This document shows positions 10,441 through 19,659 of a DNA stretch of 64,000 nucleotides, piece after piece. Every line of letters starts with the position of its first letter. The stretch's first letter is position 1. Source of the stretch: Gardnerella vaginalis (GTDB lineage Bacteria; Actinomycetota; Actinomycetes; Actinomycetales; Bifidobacteriaceae); contig CAMPUL010000005.1 of NCBI GenBank assembly GCA_946997215.1, forward strand, positions 1-64,000. The letters run 5' to 3'. The translations under genes were made by a program, and so were the position numbers. Below the pieces are notes generated by a model that saw only the letters and a list, made by a program, of their open reading frames with translations, made no database searches and was not told the origin of the DNA.

Positions 10441-11631
10441 CTATTTTAGTTCGTGAGATACTCGCAACGCGCTCTTAATTGTTCCTCTTCTAACACCAGC
10501 AGCAAGAACCATTGCGATTGAAAGAGAAAGATGTTTACTAACACTTTTGCCGCCAATTTGATCTGCTAATGCAGCTAACTCATCGGATTCCCTAGAACGC
10601 ATTACACAATAAGATCTTTCGTGACTTATAAATCCATACCTTTGTTGCAAATTATAAAAACTCATTACAGGGCGCGCAGATTTTATGCTTGATTCGTCAA
10701 TCTTGGAATCGTTCTTGTAATCAATCTTAGAATCATCTTTTTTATTACTATATATAAGTGATTCCGATGATTCTTTAGACTTAGACTCATGCGAATCTTG
10801 CGAATTTTGCGAATCTTCTGAATTAGCATCCACTTTAGATTTGGCTTCTAATGTGCCGCTTGCTTGCGACTTATCTTTTGAATTTGCCAAGCTTGAATCA
10901 TATACCAAATCGCCACCACTGCGTTCAATAGCTTGCGAACTGGAATCTGACTTATACAAATCAAGACTTCCTGCCATTGCGAGCGCATTATTGCTTTCAA
11001 CTCCAAGAACATCAATGTTTACAGATTGCAAAGCGTCTTTTTTAAGAGTTGCAGAATTTAGCGCTATAACAACAGCTGCAGCACCATCTTCTACACATAC
11101 CGACAAATTGTGCTGAATATCCACTATTCCAAGCGGATATTCTAAATCCAGTTCTCGCTGAAGAGAATTAGACCCCGCAGCGCTTATAACACCAATTGGA
11201 TTGCCAAGCATATGAAGAAAATCAGCTAATCGTATAACGTTTGCATAGACTTCGTCATCATCATCGCCAGCAACCGCAAAAGTCGCTATAAAAGAAGATG
11301 GGTCATTATTAACATCGCAAGCAAGTTTACCCAAAGTTACTGGATTGTTGGAAGAAACTAAAAGTGGAATACCAACGCTCATCGCTTCGGATCTAAACTC
11401 TGGAGTAACCATTGCTGCGTATGCTCCAGCATCTCTAGCAGCTTCCAATTGTCTTTTATCTACGCGATTTGCAGGAATAAAAAGACACCCAGGCTTAACA
11501 TTCCTAACATCACACGCTAAAGACGTAATTGTTATTCCAGAAGCAAAAGATGGTATTACTTCAAAACCGTATTGTTGTGCAGCAAAACCAAGAGTTACTC
11601 TTGTTCTAGAAAATTCATCAACAGCATTCAT
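10441..11631 (-). CDS. MurE-like protein with a destroyed ATP-binding loop
   Basis: The N-terminal 110 residues resemble the UDP-MurNAc-binding domain of MurE (SLACDVRNVKPGCLFI, then NPVTLGKLACDV). Where an active MurE has the GTNGKTT ATP loop, this protein has AVAGDDDDEVY (about 119-129), so it should not ligate by the normal mechanism. The middle is a Ser/Asp/Lys-rich insert (about residues 235-315), and the Mur-ligase C-terminal domain is largely missing. It sits exactly where murE lies in other dcw clusters, between ftsI and murF. Since the wall needs MurE, a functional copy is probably elsewhere. It could be a relic or a non-catalytic scaffold. Confidence 0.75.
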   Translation of the reverse strand: MNAVDEFSRTRVTLGFAAQQYGFEVIPSFASGITITSLACDVRNVKPGCLFIPANRVDKRQLEAARDAGAYAAMVTPEFRSEAMSVGIPLLVSSNNPVTLGKLACDVNNDPSSFIATFAVAGDDDDEVYANVIRLADFLHMLGNPIGVISAAGSNSLQRELDLEYPLGIVDIQHNLSVCVEDGAAAVVIALNSATLKKDALQSVNIDVLGVESNNALAMAGSLDLYKSDSSSQAIERSGGDLVYDSSLANSKDKSQASGTLEAKSKVDANSEDSQNSQDSHESKSKESSESLIYSNKKDDSKIDYKNDSKIDESSIKSARPVMSFYNLQQRYGFISHERSYCVMRSRESDELAALADQIGGKSVSKHLSLSIAMVLAAGVRRGTIKSALRVSHELK

Positions 11632-11659
11632 ACTCGCACTCGCCCTCGCTCGCTATCTA

Positions 11660-13717
11660 TTACCATTGTACAGCAATAGGATTGGTGCGAGGCGTCGATA
11701 CTGGAACGTTGTACTTTTGCATTAGGAACTCGCCTATTGTTTTTATAATAGGCGCCGCAGTATAAACACCGAATGTACCTTCTGGATTGCTTAATGCTAC
11801 AGTTATTGCAAAACGTGGATTATCTACAGGCAATATTGCTGCGCAATCTGCAACTGTAGAGCTAAGCGCTCCGCCAAATCCAGCAACTTCTGCAGTACCA
11901 CTCTTTGCAGCAATTCGATATCCATTAACAGATATGTATCTACCGTAATATTCTGCAGTGGACTCCATAGCGTTTAACATTTGATCAGCAACGTGCTCAT
12001 CCAACACCCTAGTGCCTTCTGGCCTTTTGCGCTCAGTAACTCTACCTTGAGGATCAATTACAGACTTGATAATCGATTGCTTAAGTCTTACGCCTTTATT
12101 TGCGATTGTTGATATAGCATTAGTGATTTGCAAAGCGTTTGTTGCATAACCCTGACCGAACAAAACAGTGTTTTGCTTACGACCATCCCACGCTTGCACA
12201 CTCGGGAACAAACCTTGAGATTCTCCTTGCAAGCCTAATCCAGTATATTGTCCAATTCCAAACTTAGACAAAAACTCATAACGCTTGTTATTTGGATATT
12301 TTTCGCCAGCCATAATCAATCCAACGTTAGAAGATTCCTTCAAAATGCCTGCCAAAGTGAGTCTCATAACACCATGATTATGAGCGTCGTGGAAAAGCTG
12401 ACCTTGCTTATCAATGCTTCCTGGAACAGCAAACTTATCTGATAACGAGCGCGCGCCCGTCTGAAGCATGCCTGCAACTGAGAAAACTTTACCAATGGAG
12501 CCTGGCTCAAACACTTGGCTAACAGCTTTAGAAACAGATGCTCTAGCTTCGGCAGAACCAGCTTTAATACTATCGCTATCTTCTAGAGCAACGATTTCTC
12601 CAGTGCGAATATCTTGAACAACAGCAACGCCCCATCCAGCTTTATACCTGTTAATGCCATCTAGAAGAACCTTCTTAACGTACCAATCTACATCGCTATC
12701 AATAGTTAGCTTTATGTCGTTACCGTTTACAGCATCTTTATATTCGCTTACCGTTCCAGGAATTTTCTCATTTCCAACGTTATTTCCCTGATATTTTTGA
12801 TAACCATCTTTACCAGTTAGAACCTTATCTTGAGAAAGCTCTAGTCCAGATTCGCCAATTTCTCCTCTTCTGCCCTTTGCTTCCTTGCGAGCGCTTTCTT
12901 CAGAGTCTTTAACGGAACCGATTAAAGCACCAAGAATAGGGCCACTCGAGTATACGCGTTCGCTACTGTTTTCTGCATAAACACAACCAGAAAGATTAAG
13001 CTTGTCTATTGCGCGCTTAACAGAAGGCTTAACATTTCTTTTAATAACAGCGTAACGTCCTACGCCTGCAATCTTGCCGCCTATTTCAACAGAACTCATA
13101 TGCAAAATAGGAGCCAAAAGACGCGCCACAGCAACAGCGCCAGTTCCTTCAACATCTTTGCCATTAATTGCATGACAATTCCCAGCAGTTTGCTTTGTGC
13201 AAGGAGTTGGCTTAAAAGACTGAGCGTTCATAGGGTCTGCGATTATGTTGTATCTTTCAACGCTTTGAGCTAAAACGGTACCGTTTGCGTCTAAAATACG
13301 ACCTCTACGAGCGAGTATTGGACGAGTTCTGCTACGTTCTGCCTGCGCCGCCTGAGCAGTAGAACGTGCATTGATTAACTGTATAAAGCTAAGCTTTACT
13401 ATTGCTATAGACGCAATAAACGCGAATATCATTGCAACAGCAATACACTTTTTTGCAAAAACCGTGTTTCGTATAACGCTAGTTTGAGCGCCATAACGTG
13501 CATTAGCTCCAGAAGAAGCATAACCAGAACCAGAACGCGCGGCATTACTGCCGTATGATCTGTACAACTTACTCGTATTGAATCTGCTCTTGCTGATTTT
13601 GCTCACTCTGCTTGTAATAGAGCGCAACTTTTTACCAGCAAGTTTGGCATAATACAATACTGTTTTCATTTTGCCTGAGTATTTGGCGAAACGTTGCTTG
13701 ATTAGGCGGTTCATCAA
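11660..13717 (-). CDS. ftsI: Septal class B penicillin-binding protein (FtsI/PBP3 type)
   Basis: This D,D-transpeptidase cross-links septal murein with FtsW. The 685-residue protein has a basic, Ser/Tyr-rich cytoplasmic tail (1-85), one membrane anchor (about 90-112), a PBP-dimerisation domain (about 130-320) and a transpeptidase domain with all three catalytic motifs: SIGK at 407-410, SSN at 462-464 and KSG at 605-607. A strong GGAG site in the preceding gene supports the start. It overlaps the FtsL-like gene by 4 nt and is followed 28 bp later by the MurE-like gene. Confidence 0.95.
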   Translation of the reverse strand: MMNRLIKQRFAKYSGKMKTVLYYAKLAGKKLRSITSRVSKISKSRFNTSKLYRSYGSNAARSGSGYASSGANARYGAQTSVIRNTVFAKKCIAVAMIFAFIASIAIVKLSFIQLINARSTAQAAQAERSRTRPILARRGRILDANGTVLAQSVERYNIIADPMNAQSFKPTPCTKQTAGNCHAINGKDVEGTGAVAVARLLAPILHMSSVEIGGKIAGVGRYAVIKRNVKPSVKRAIDKLNLSGCVYAENSSERVYSSGPILGALIGSVKDSEESARKEAKGRRGEIGESGLELSQDKVLTGKDGYQKYQGNNVGNEKIPGTVSEYKDAVNGNDIKLTIDSDVDWYVKKVLLDGINRYKAGWGVAVVQDIRTGEIVALEDSDSIKAGSAEARASVSKAVSQVFEPGSIGKVFSVAGMLQTGARSLSDKFAVPGSIDKQGQLFHDAHNHGVMRLTLAGILKESSNVGLIMAGEKYPNNKRYEFLSKFGIGQYTGLGLQGESQGLFPSVQAWDGRKQNTVLFGQGYATNALQITNAISTIANKGVRLKQSIIKSVIDPQGRVTERKRPEGTRVLDEHVADQMLNAMESTAEYYGRYISVNGYRIAAKSGTAEVAGFGGALSSTVADCAAILPVDNPRFAITVALSNPEGTFGVYTAAPIIKTIGEFLMQKYNVPVSTPRTNPIAVQW

Positions 13718-14331
13718 TGTTTCTCCTTATTTTTTTGTTCTGGCTGTTGTTTAGTTTTGTCTGTTTTAGTTTGTTGTTGTTTAAGTTTTTGCTTTGCTTG
13801 CTCTTGCTGTGCTTTTTGAGCTTCAATAGCAGCTTGTTCTGCCTTCTTTTTGTTTGCATAAGCACTTAAATCAACTGTTATTGCTCCCTGTTGTGGAATC
13901 ATTCCCATATCTTGTGCTTTTGCTGGAAGATCCGCTTCTAGCGCATCTAACTTTGTTTGCGCAGCTTCCACATCTTGACGAAGCCTAGAGATACTTGATT
14001 GAGTGGCAGCTTGTTCAAAAGATATCTCCGCCATTTTTGTGCGCAATAACAAAGACGTAGTAGGAGTAACAAAAAGGAAAATAACAACAATAATCAAGTT
14101 GAAAAGAGGAGCTTTACGAGTGTTACTCCACTCTATAACTCTATGTAAGTGATTCATTACTGTGTAAGACCTACGGTCAGAGGCACTAAACACTAATGGA
14201 ATCGACTTTAAAACGCGATTTTGCCTTGAATTATTACCAGCTGCTTTCTCGTTTACTCGCCCAGCAGGAGCAGATGAACTGGCATAAGACGCAGCAATCC
14301 TAGAAGCACGGTTTTTACTTGGCTTATCCAT
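13714..14331 (-). CDS. FtsL-like bitopic division protein
   Basis: The 205-residue protein has a basic N-terminal cytoplasmic half, one membrane span at about residues 97-118 (LIIVVIFLFVTPTTSLLL), then a heptad-like stretch rich in Ala, Gln and Leu, and a very polar Gln/Lys tail. Size, topology and position between rsmH and ftsI match FtsL, the divisome linker that acts with FtsB and FtsQ. FtsL sequences are poorly conserved, so the assignment rests on topology and location. It is sandwiched by overlaps with rsmH (1 nt) and ftsI (4 nt). Confidence 0.75.
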   Translation of the reverse strand: MDKPSKNRASRIAASYASSSAPAGRVNEKAAGNNSRQNRVLKSIPLVFSASDRRSYTVMNHLHRVIEWSNTRKAPLFNLIIVVIFLFVTPTTSLLLRTKMAEISFEQAATQSSISRLRQDVEAAQTKLDALEADLPAKAQDMGMIPQQGAITVDLSAYANKKKAEQAAIEAQKAQQEQAKQKLKQQQTKTDKTKQQPEQKNKEKH

Positions 14332-15401
14332 TAGAACCTGCCTCCTTTGCTGTTATTTACACCATTCGATTTAGCAGAAGAACGATGCGAAGATGAATCT
14401 TCTCCTTGAGCAATAGCTGTAAAGTCTTTAATCCACCTATCTGGAATATCTCTAATAAGCTCCACTGCGCGTAAGCGAACAGAAGAAGACCTTGTATTAT
14501 TTGCAATTTCTTCTTTAGATGCTTTAATAGCTCCGCGAGTTAAAGACTTAAAGAAAGGTTTTGCACTTTGCGGAATAATTGGCATATTTGCTGGAACATC
14601 TACTTCTAAGCCTTTATTCATAAAACGCTTAACTGTAATATCTTCCAAAGAATGATAAGACTCAACAACAATTCTGCCGCCGTTATTTAAGCGCAAAGCA
14701 AGCTTTGGCAGAGTCCTAGAAAGCTTATCTAGCTCTCCATTAACTTCGATTCTAAGAGCTTGAAAAACTCGTTTAGCTGGATTTCCTGGAGCACGATGAG
14801 CACGCGGAATAACATGATCCACTAAATCAACAAGTTGACCAGACGTTTTTATTGGATTCTCTTGTCTAACTTGCACTATTTTTCTTGCGATTGGCCCAGA
14901 AAAACGTTCTTGACCATACTCACGGAATATTTGAGCAAGACTGGATGCACTATAAGTAGCAAGAATGGTTTCAGCAGTAACACTTTGAGTTGTATCCATA
15001 CGCATATCTAAGGCTGTGTTATGAGAATAAGAAAATCCTCTATCTTCCTCGTCTATTTGCAAACTAGAAAGACCCAAGTCCATAAACGCTGCGTCAATCT
15101 TATCGATTTCTAAATCTTCAAGAACTTTGTCAACTTCATCAAATGCAGCATGCACTGGAATAAAACGATTCTCTAAGCCTTCGTCGCGCATTCTTTTTGT
15201 CGCCAAGCCAAGAGCTTCACTATCTCTATCTATTCCAATAAGAGTTGCAAGTGGAGCAGCTTTAAGAAAAGCTGTTGCATGACCCGCAAGCCCAAGAGTG
15301 CAATCAACAACAATAGAATCTTTGTTGTCTAATGCTGGAGAAACAAGATTTACACAGTCTTCCAACAGAACTGGCGCATGAATTGTAGATAAATCTTTCA
15401 T
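14331..15401 (-). CDS. rsmH: 16S rRNA (cytosine1402-N4)-methyltransferase RsmH
   Basis: RsmH (formerly MraW) methylates C1402 in the decoding centre of 16S rRNA using S-adenosylmethionine. The N-terminus HAPVLLEDCV and the SAM loop VDCTLGLAGHA are family hallmarks, followed by the FMDLGLSSLQID and FQALRIEVNGE motifs. At 356 residues it is slightly longer than usual because of a Ser/Asn-rich C-terminal tail. It overlaps mraZ by 4 nt, as is normal in dcw clusters. Confidence 0.96.
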   Translation of the reverse strand: MKDLSTIHAPVLLEDCVNLVSPALDNKDSIVVDCTLGLAGHATAFLKAAPLATLIGIDRDSEALGLATKRMRDEGLENRFIPVHAAFDEVDKVLEDLEIDKIDAAFMDLGLSSLQIDEEDRGFSYSHNTALDMRMDTTQSVTAETILATYSASSLAQIFREYGQERFSGPIARKIVQVRQENPIKTSGQLVDLVDHVIPRAHRAPGNPAKRVFQALRIEVNGELDKLSRTLPKLALRLNNGGRIVVESYHSLEDITVKRFMNKGLEVDVPANMPIIPQSAKPFFKSLTRGAIKASKEEIANNTRSSSVRLRAVELIRDIPDRWIKDFTAIAQGEDSSSHRSSAKSNGVNNSKGGRF

Positions 15402-16177
15402 TGTGCCACCGCCGGAAGAACATCATTTGCAATATCTGCATAATCTTGCTCTTTATCTGCAAGATAATTGTTCCAAGCAGATTTGTTCCATATTTCTGCG
15501 CGAGTTCCAACACCAATTACAACAATCTCATCTCCAAGATTTGCATAATCCCTTAGCATTGGAGGCACTACTATACGACCTTGCTTATCTGGCTCCTGAT
15601 CAACGGCACCAGAAAGAAAGACTCTAAGGTAGTCTCTTGCAGACTTATTACTCATAGATGTGAGCTGAATCTGAGTTGTAATACGCTCAAACTCTTGCAT
15701 TGGAAGAACATAAACGCATCGCTCTTGTCCGCGAGCCATAACAAAACCATCACCCAACTGGGATCTGAATTTTGCAGGTAAAGCAACACGACCCTTTGCA
15801 TCTATTTTTGGAGAATAAGTTCCAAGAAGTATCGGATTCTTTACGTGATTATTAGCCTGACTTTGCAAATTATTAGCACCAAAAACCGCATCTTGAGGCA
15901 AAGGAGTGGATGTAAAAGCCGAAGACGTAGGTTGAGGTTGCATAACAGGCTGCATAACAGGCATTTGAGGCATTTGCTGCGCTTGATACATTTGCGGCAT
16001 TTGCGGCATCACATAATAAGGCTGAGCGTACGCTTGAGAATTTTGCATTGGCATATGCGCATCTTGAGCATTAGCTTGAGCCGTATTTTGAGAATCATAA
16101 CCAGATGGATTTTGAGCATGCTTAAAGGAGGAATTGGCTTTATCTTGCGCATTTGCGCCAGCATTATTACTAGCCAT
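15398..16177 (-). CDS. mraZ: Transcriptional regulator MraZ with long Gln/Pro/Met-rich N-terminal extension
   Basis: MraZ is a SpoVT-AbrB-fold DNA-binding protein that controls the dcw operon. The canonical two-repeat domain starts near residue 117 (LLGTYSPKIDAKGRVALP), and its second repeat has DKQGRIVVPP. Ahead of it is an unusual extension of about 115 residues rich in Asn, Gln, Pro and Met, with repeated PQM units. A very strong ribosome site (AAAGGAGGTGG, about 4-7 nt from the ATG at 16,177) shows that the extension is translated. Normal MraZ is about 140-150 residues. The gene heads the cell-wall operon, and four MraZ boxes lie just upstream. Confidence 0.94.
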   Translation of the reverse strand: MASNNAGANAQDKANSSFKHAQNPSGYDSQNTAQANAQDAHMPMQNSQAYAQPYYVMPQMPQMYQAQQMPQMPVMQPVMQPQPTSSAFTSTPLPQDAVFGANNLQSQANNHVKNPILLGTYSPKIDAKGRVALPAKFRSQLGDGFVMARGQERCVYVLPMQEFERITTQIQLTSMSNKSARDYLRVFLSGAVDQEPDKQGRIVVPPMLRDYANLGDEIVVIGVGTRAEIWNKSAWNNYLADKEQDYADIANDVLPAVAQ

Positions 16178-16218
16178 AAATCCACCTCCTTTTCAACATG
16201 CAATATGCCACTTGCACA

Positions 16219-16258
16219 TCATTCACCATTTTACCCCATTTCTCACCAAAAATCCCCA
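16219..16258 (-). promoter_or_regulatory. MraZ operator: four TGGKG boxes with a 10-bp period
   Basis: Read on the minus strand the four consecutive decamers are TGGGGATTTT, TGGTGAGAAA, TGGGGTAAAA and TGGTGAATGA. MraZ is known from other bacteria to bind direct TGGGN repeats separated by 5 nt, so exactly this spacing in front of mraZ is a convincing operator. Each box falls on the same face of the helix. Two boxes have T in place of the third G. Confidence 0.85.
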
Positions 16259-16273
16259 CTTTTTTGTAAAAAA

Positions 16274-16302
16274 ATAATATTTTTTTTAACTCAGATTGGA
16301 AA
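16274..16302 (-). promoter_or_regulatory. Candidate promoter of the dcw operon
   Basis: Minus-strand TATTAT at 16279-16274 with TTTCCA 17 nt upstream. It lies within a run of A/T homopolymers, so the -10 is ambiguous. Transcription would begin just before the MraZ boxes, placing the operator in the early transcribed region. Confidence 0.4.
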
Positions 16303-16377
16303 CATGCAACGTGTATTAGCCTCGAGGTATACTTAAACGCCTAGTTTTAGCCCAACTTTTAAGAAGAACGGACACAA

Positions 16378-18654
16378 ATGTCTACGTACTCCTCACAACT
16401 CAGCGAAGAACAACAAGCGGTTGATTGCGCTTACAGTCGATTAGATAACTTGCGTTCAACAATCCGCACAAGGCTTGATTCTGTACGCGCTGCAGGCTCG
16501 CATGGCTCACCAACTCAGCGAACAGAACGAGATTCTTTTGCAACAATGTACGAAGATCGTTTAACGCAACTTAGAGCTGTAGAAGATAGACTTGTGTTTG
16601 GCAGACTAGACGACCAAGAAGGCATAAGACGTTACATTGGAAGAATCGGTTTACTAAGCGAAAATCACGACCCAATCTTAACTGATTGGAGAGCAGAAGC
16701 AGCCAGACCATTCTACGAAGCAACTCCTTCAAATCATGGAAACATTGTTATGCGTAGGCACATAACTCTTAAATTCCGAGAAGTTGTAGGAGTTGAAGAC
16801 GAGATTCTAGATATTCATTCAGACGAGGTAAACAAAGCGTCTAAGCAAGGAACACTTACTGGCGAAGGCGCATTGCTTGCTTCTCTAGGTTCTCGTAGAA
16901 CTGGAAAAATGACGGATATTGTTGCAACTATTCAGGCAGAACAAGACCGCATTATTCGCGCTCCTTTAGACCGTACAATTGTTGTTCAAGGCGGACCTGG
17001 CACAGGCAAAACTGCAGTAGCTTTGCACAGAGCAGCGTACTTGCTCTATACACACCGTAGAAAGCTTGAAAGATCAGGCGTTTTGATTGTAGGACCAAGC
17101 TCTGCATTCTTAAGATACATAGATCAAGTTTTGCCATCTTTGGGTGAAACTGGTGTTGTTAGCAGAACTATAGCGGATCTAATCCCAAATATTCATGCAA
17201 CAGTGCAAGACACTCCTCATGCAGCAAAACTGAAGGGAATGTACCGCATGAAAAACGTTATTCAAAACGCTATTTGCGCAAGAATACGCGTTCCTAAAGA
17301 TTTGCCAACACTACGCATAAATGGTTTTGCTGTGCAATTAAAAAAGGAAGATATAGAGCTTGCACAATTAGACGCTCAGCGCACGCACCAGCCTCATAAC
17401 CAGGCTCGTAAAACCTTTGTAAAGTCAGTTATAAGTTCGCTTAGAAACAGGTATCTAGAACAACTTGATTATGTTCCTTCTCAAGCAGAAATATCCGATA
17501 TTACTTCGCAACTTAGAATGGAAAATAAGCTCAAGATTACATTAAATCTTGCTTGGCTACCTATGAATGCCAATTGGCTTATAGACCAACTCTTTTCTAA
17601 ACCTGAACAGCTTCGCATATATGCTCCTTGGTTAAGTGAAAATGATATTCGTGCATTAATTAGACCAAAAGGAAGTCCTTTAACTCAGTCCGACATCCCA
17701 CTTCTTGACGAAGCTATAGAGCTTTTAGGCCCAGATCCAAAGATCGAAGCACAAAACGCTGCTCTCGCTCGTAAAAAACTTGAAGAACAGCAATATGCTT
17801 CCGATACTCTTGCACAAAATGGCATAGGAAATGGCATTGTTACCGCAGATATGCTTATTGAGAATATTCAAGGTAACGATGCAAGTATGGTTGCAAATCT
17901 TGCAGCGTCTGATAGAGAATGGACTTATGGTCATGTTGTTGTAGATGAAGCACAAGAGCTTACTGCAATGGATTGGCGAATGCTAATACGCAGATGCCCT
18001 TCGCGCTCATTTACCATTGTTGGAGATGTTGCACAAACCTCCTCTTTGGGTGGTACACATAGTTGGCAAAAAAACATGAGCTCATTGTTTGGAAATGACA
18101 ACTGGGATCTTTATGAGCTAACAATTAACTACCGTAATCCTAGAGAAGTTTCTGAGGCTGCAGGAAAAGTGGCAGATAATTCTGGCTTATATATATCAAC
18201 AGTTAATGCAGTTAGATCCGTTCCCGATTCGCTTGTTACGCATACGGTTCAGAATCAAAATGAGCTTAATAATATGCTTGCTAAATATTGCATTGATCTA
18301 TTTAACGAATTTGTTTCCGAAGACGGAAGTGGGCGCGTAGCAATTATTGTTCCTCAAGAACTAATAGAGCATGCAAACAAAATCGTTAAAAATACTCTTA
18401 GCAAGAATCTTCCACCTAAGGAATATGCACGCATAATTCAGCAAAACTTTGACGATAGCCAAATTAGCGTTTGCAGTGCGGAAGATGTTAAGGGATTGGA
18501 ATACGATGCGATAATCCTAATGCAACCTTCTGCTATAGAACAAGAAGCAGCATCCAGACTTAGCGCAGCGGCAAATCTATACGTTGCAATGACAAGGCCA
18601 ACACAGCGCCTTGTTGTCTTGCGCACACAAGACGACGCTAATTTTTCAAAGTAA
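16378..18654 (+). CDS. HelD-like RNA polymerase-associated UvrD-family ATPase
   Basis: This 758-residue SF1 helicase-like protein matches the actinobacterial HelD type. Those proteins insert arms into RNA polymerase and release stalled or inhibited enzyme, and some protect against rifamycins. The N-terminal 170 residues are helical and probably a coiled coil (LSEEQQAVD at the start), followed by Walker A GGPGTGKTAVALHR (205-218), Walker B VVVDEAQELT, and late motifs INYRNPREV and AEDVKGLEYDAIIL. The absence of UvrD-specific regions and the N-terminal arm separate it from repair helicases. It is transcribed divergently from mraZ; a 13-bp stem-loop follows it. Confidence 0.88.
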   Translation: MSTYSSQLSEEQQAVDCAYSRLDNLRSTIRTRLDSVRAAGSHGSPTQRTERDSFATMYEDRLTQLRAVEDRLVFGRLDDQEGIRRYIGRIGLLSENHDPILTDWRAEAARPFYEATPSNHGNIVMRRHITLKFREVVGVEDEILDIHSDEVNKASKQGTLTGEGALLASLGSRRTGKMTDIVATIQAEQDRIIRAPLDRTIVVQGGPGTGKTAVALHRAAYLLYTHRRKLERSGVLIVGPSSAFLRYIDQVLPSLGETGVVSRTIADLIPNIHATVQDTPHAAKLKGMYRMKNVIQNAICARIRVPKDLPTLRINGFAVQLKKEDIELAQLDAQRTHQPHNQARKTFVKSVISSLRNRYLEQLDYVPSQAEISDITSQLRMENKLKITLNLAWLPMNANWLIDQLFSKPEQLRIYAPWLSENDIRALIRPKGSPLTQSDIPLLDEAIELLGPDPKIEAQNAALARKKLEEQQYASDTLAQNGIGNGIVTADMLIENIQGNDASMVANLAASDREWTYGHVVVDEAQELTAMDWRMLIRRCPSRSFTIVGDVAQTSSLGGTHSWQKNMSSLFGNDNWDLYELTINYRNPREVSEAAGKVADNSGLYISTVNAVRSVPDSLVTHTVQNQNELNNMLAKYCIDLFNEFVSEDGSGRVAIIVPQELIEHANKIVKNTLSKNLPPKEYARIIQQNFDDSQISVCSAEDVKGLEYDAIILMQPSAIEQEAASRLSAAANLYVAMTRPTQRLVVLRTQDDANFSK

Positions 18655-18695
18655 TAATCACAAAGTAACAGTACTGAGTAAACCCAACTATTAAC

Positions 18696-18743
18696 AACCT
18701 TGTTATTTGTTTGACCCTTTAATTGGGTCAAACAAATCAGGTT
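18696..18743. terminator. Strong inverted repeat between HelD and nrdR
   Basis: Perfect 13-bp arms (18705-18717 and 18725-18737) around a 7-nt loop, with outer AACCT/AGGTT pairing. It lies between convergent genes, so a bidirectional terminator is likely. There is no U-run on either side, so an operator role cannot be excluded. Confidence 0.5.
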
Positions 18744-18874
18744 ATCCCTCACACTATAACCACATTTATTCTAAGACTCAACGATTCGCTAACAAATGGC
18801 AAATCAACATTTACACAAACTCAAATACTCAAACTTATACTTATTTAGCAATATTCACAAAGCGTTCACTCAAT

Positions 18875-18894
18875 GTAAAACGTTGTAAAACGTT
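18875..18894. repeat. Two adjacent 10-bp repeats after nrdR
   Basis: GTAAAACGTT occurs twice in tandem immediately downstream of the nrdR stop. It is another example of the short tandem repeats found in this chromosome's gaps. Nothing else was recognised in the 246 bp between HelD and nrdR apart from the stem-loop. Confidence 0.7.
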
Positions 18895-18900
18895 GCACAA

Positions 18901-19347
18901 TTACTTACTTTTCTTAAGATCTTCTATTGCACGCTCAAAATCTTTCAAACCAGTAAAATTCTGATATACGCTAGCAAAACGAAGATACGCCACCTCGTCT
19001 AATTCGCGCAACGGCTTTAATATTGCTTTTCCAACATCTTCGGATGTGATTTGAGCTAATCCACGAGCGCGTAAATCAGCTTCCACTTCCATTCCAAGAG
19101 CCTTTAACTCCTCAGAATCTATTGGTCTACCCTGGCAAGCTTTTCCAACACCAGCAACCACTTTTGCTCTATCGAAAGGTTCCACAGAACCAGAACGCTT
19201 CATAACAAGCAATTGCGTAGTTTCTACCGTTGTAAAACGATTGCCACACATCTGACACTCACGCCTACGACGGATTGAATATCCGTCCTCGCTAATTCTA
19301 GTGTCAATAACCTTAGTATCAGGATTCTTACAAAAAGGACAATGCAT
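18901..19347 (-). CDS. nrdR: Transcriptional repressor NrdR of ribonucleotide reductase genes
   Basis: NrdR senses ATP/dATP through an ATP-cone and represses nrd operons. The 148-residue length is standard. A zinc ribbon at the N-terminus has CPFC and CQMCG pairs ([17 protein letters not shown], then [12 protein letters not shown]), and the ATP-cone follows ([16 protein letters not shown]). A likely target, the nrdD-nrdG operon, is 17 kb away in this window with two matching boxes in front. Confidence 0.97.
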   Translation of the reverse strand: MHCPFCKNPDTKVIDTRISEDGYSIRRRRECQMCGNRFTTVETTQLLVMKRSGSVEPFDRAKVVAGVGKACQGRPIDSEELKALGMEVEADLRARGLAQITSEDVGKAILKPLRELDEVAYLRFASVYQNFTGLKDFERAIEDLKKSK

Positions 19348-19398
19348 ATATACAGCATACTAAAAATTAATTGAATATGTTATATATATTTCAATATT

Positions 19399-19623
19399 TT
19401 ATATAAATAAATCGATTTTTTCATATTTTTCCTCGTATATTTTATAAAATTTATTACAAAACACTCGAATAGATGGATATATAGATACATCCATAACAAC
19501 AAGTGGTTCAACAATTGGTTTAACGCTTAAATCATGACAACTACAACATGCAAAATCATCACAATAATATAGTGTAAACAAATCATATGAATCTGACGAA
19601 TTATATTCATAATTTGGACTCAT
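19399..19623 (-). CDS. Small cysteine- and tyrosine-rich hypothetical protein
   Basis: A 74-residue frame with ATG at 19623 and a GGAG site 5 nt upstream. It contains a tight cysteine cluster (CDDFACCSCHD) followed by a Lys/Tyr-rich C-terminus. It lies 37 bp after the YneA-like gene in an extremely AT-rich spot and may be co-transcribed with it under LexA control. No family was recognised. The cluster could bind metal, but the frame could also be chance; the ribosome site is the main support. Confidence 0.4.
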   Translation of the reverse strand: MSPNYEYNSSDSYDLFTLYYCDDFACCSCHDLSVKPIVEPLVVMDVSIYPSIRVFCNKFYKIYEEKYEKIDLFI

Positions 19624-19659
19624 GAATACTCCATTCTAATAATATTTGTAATAATAAAA

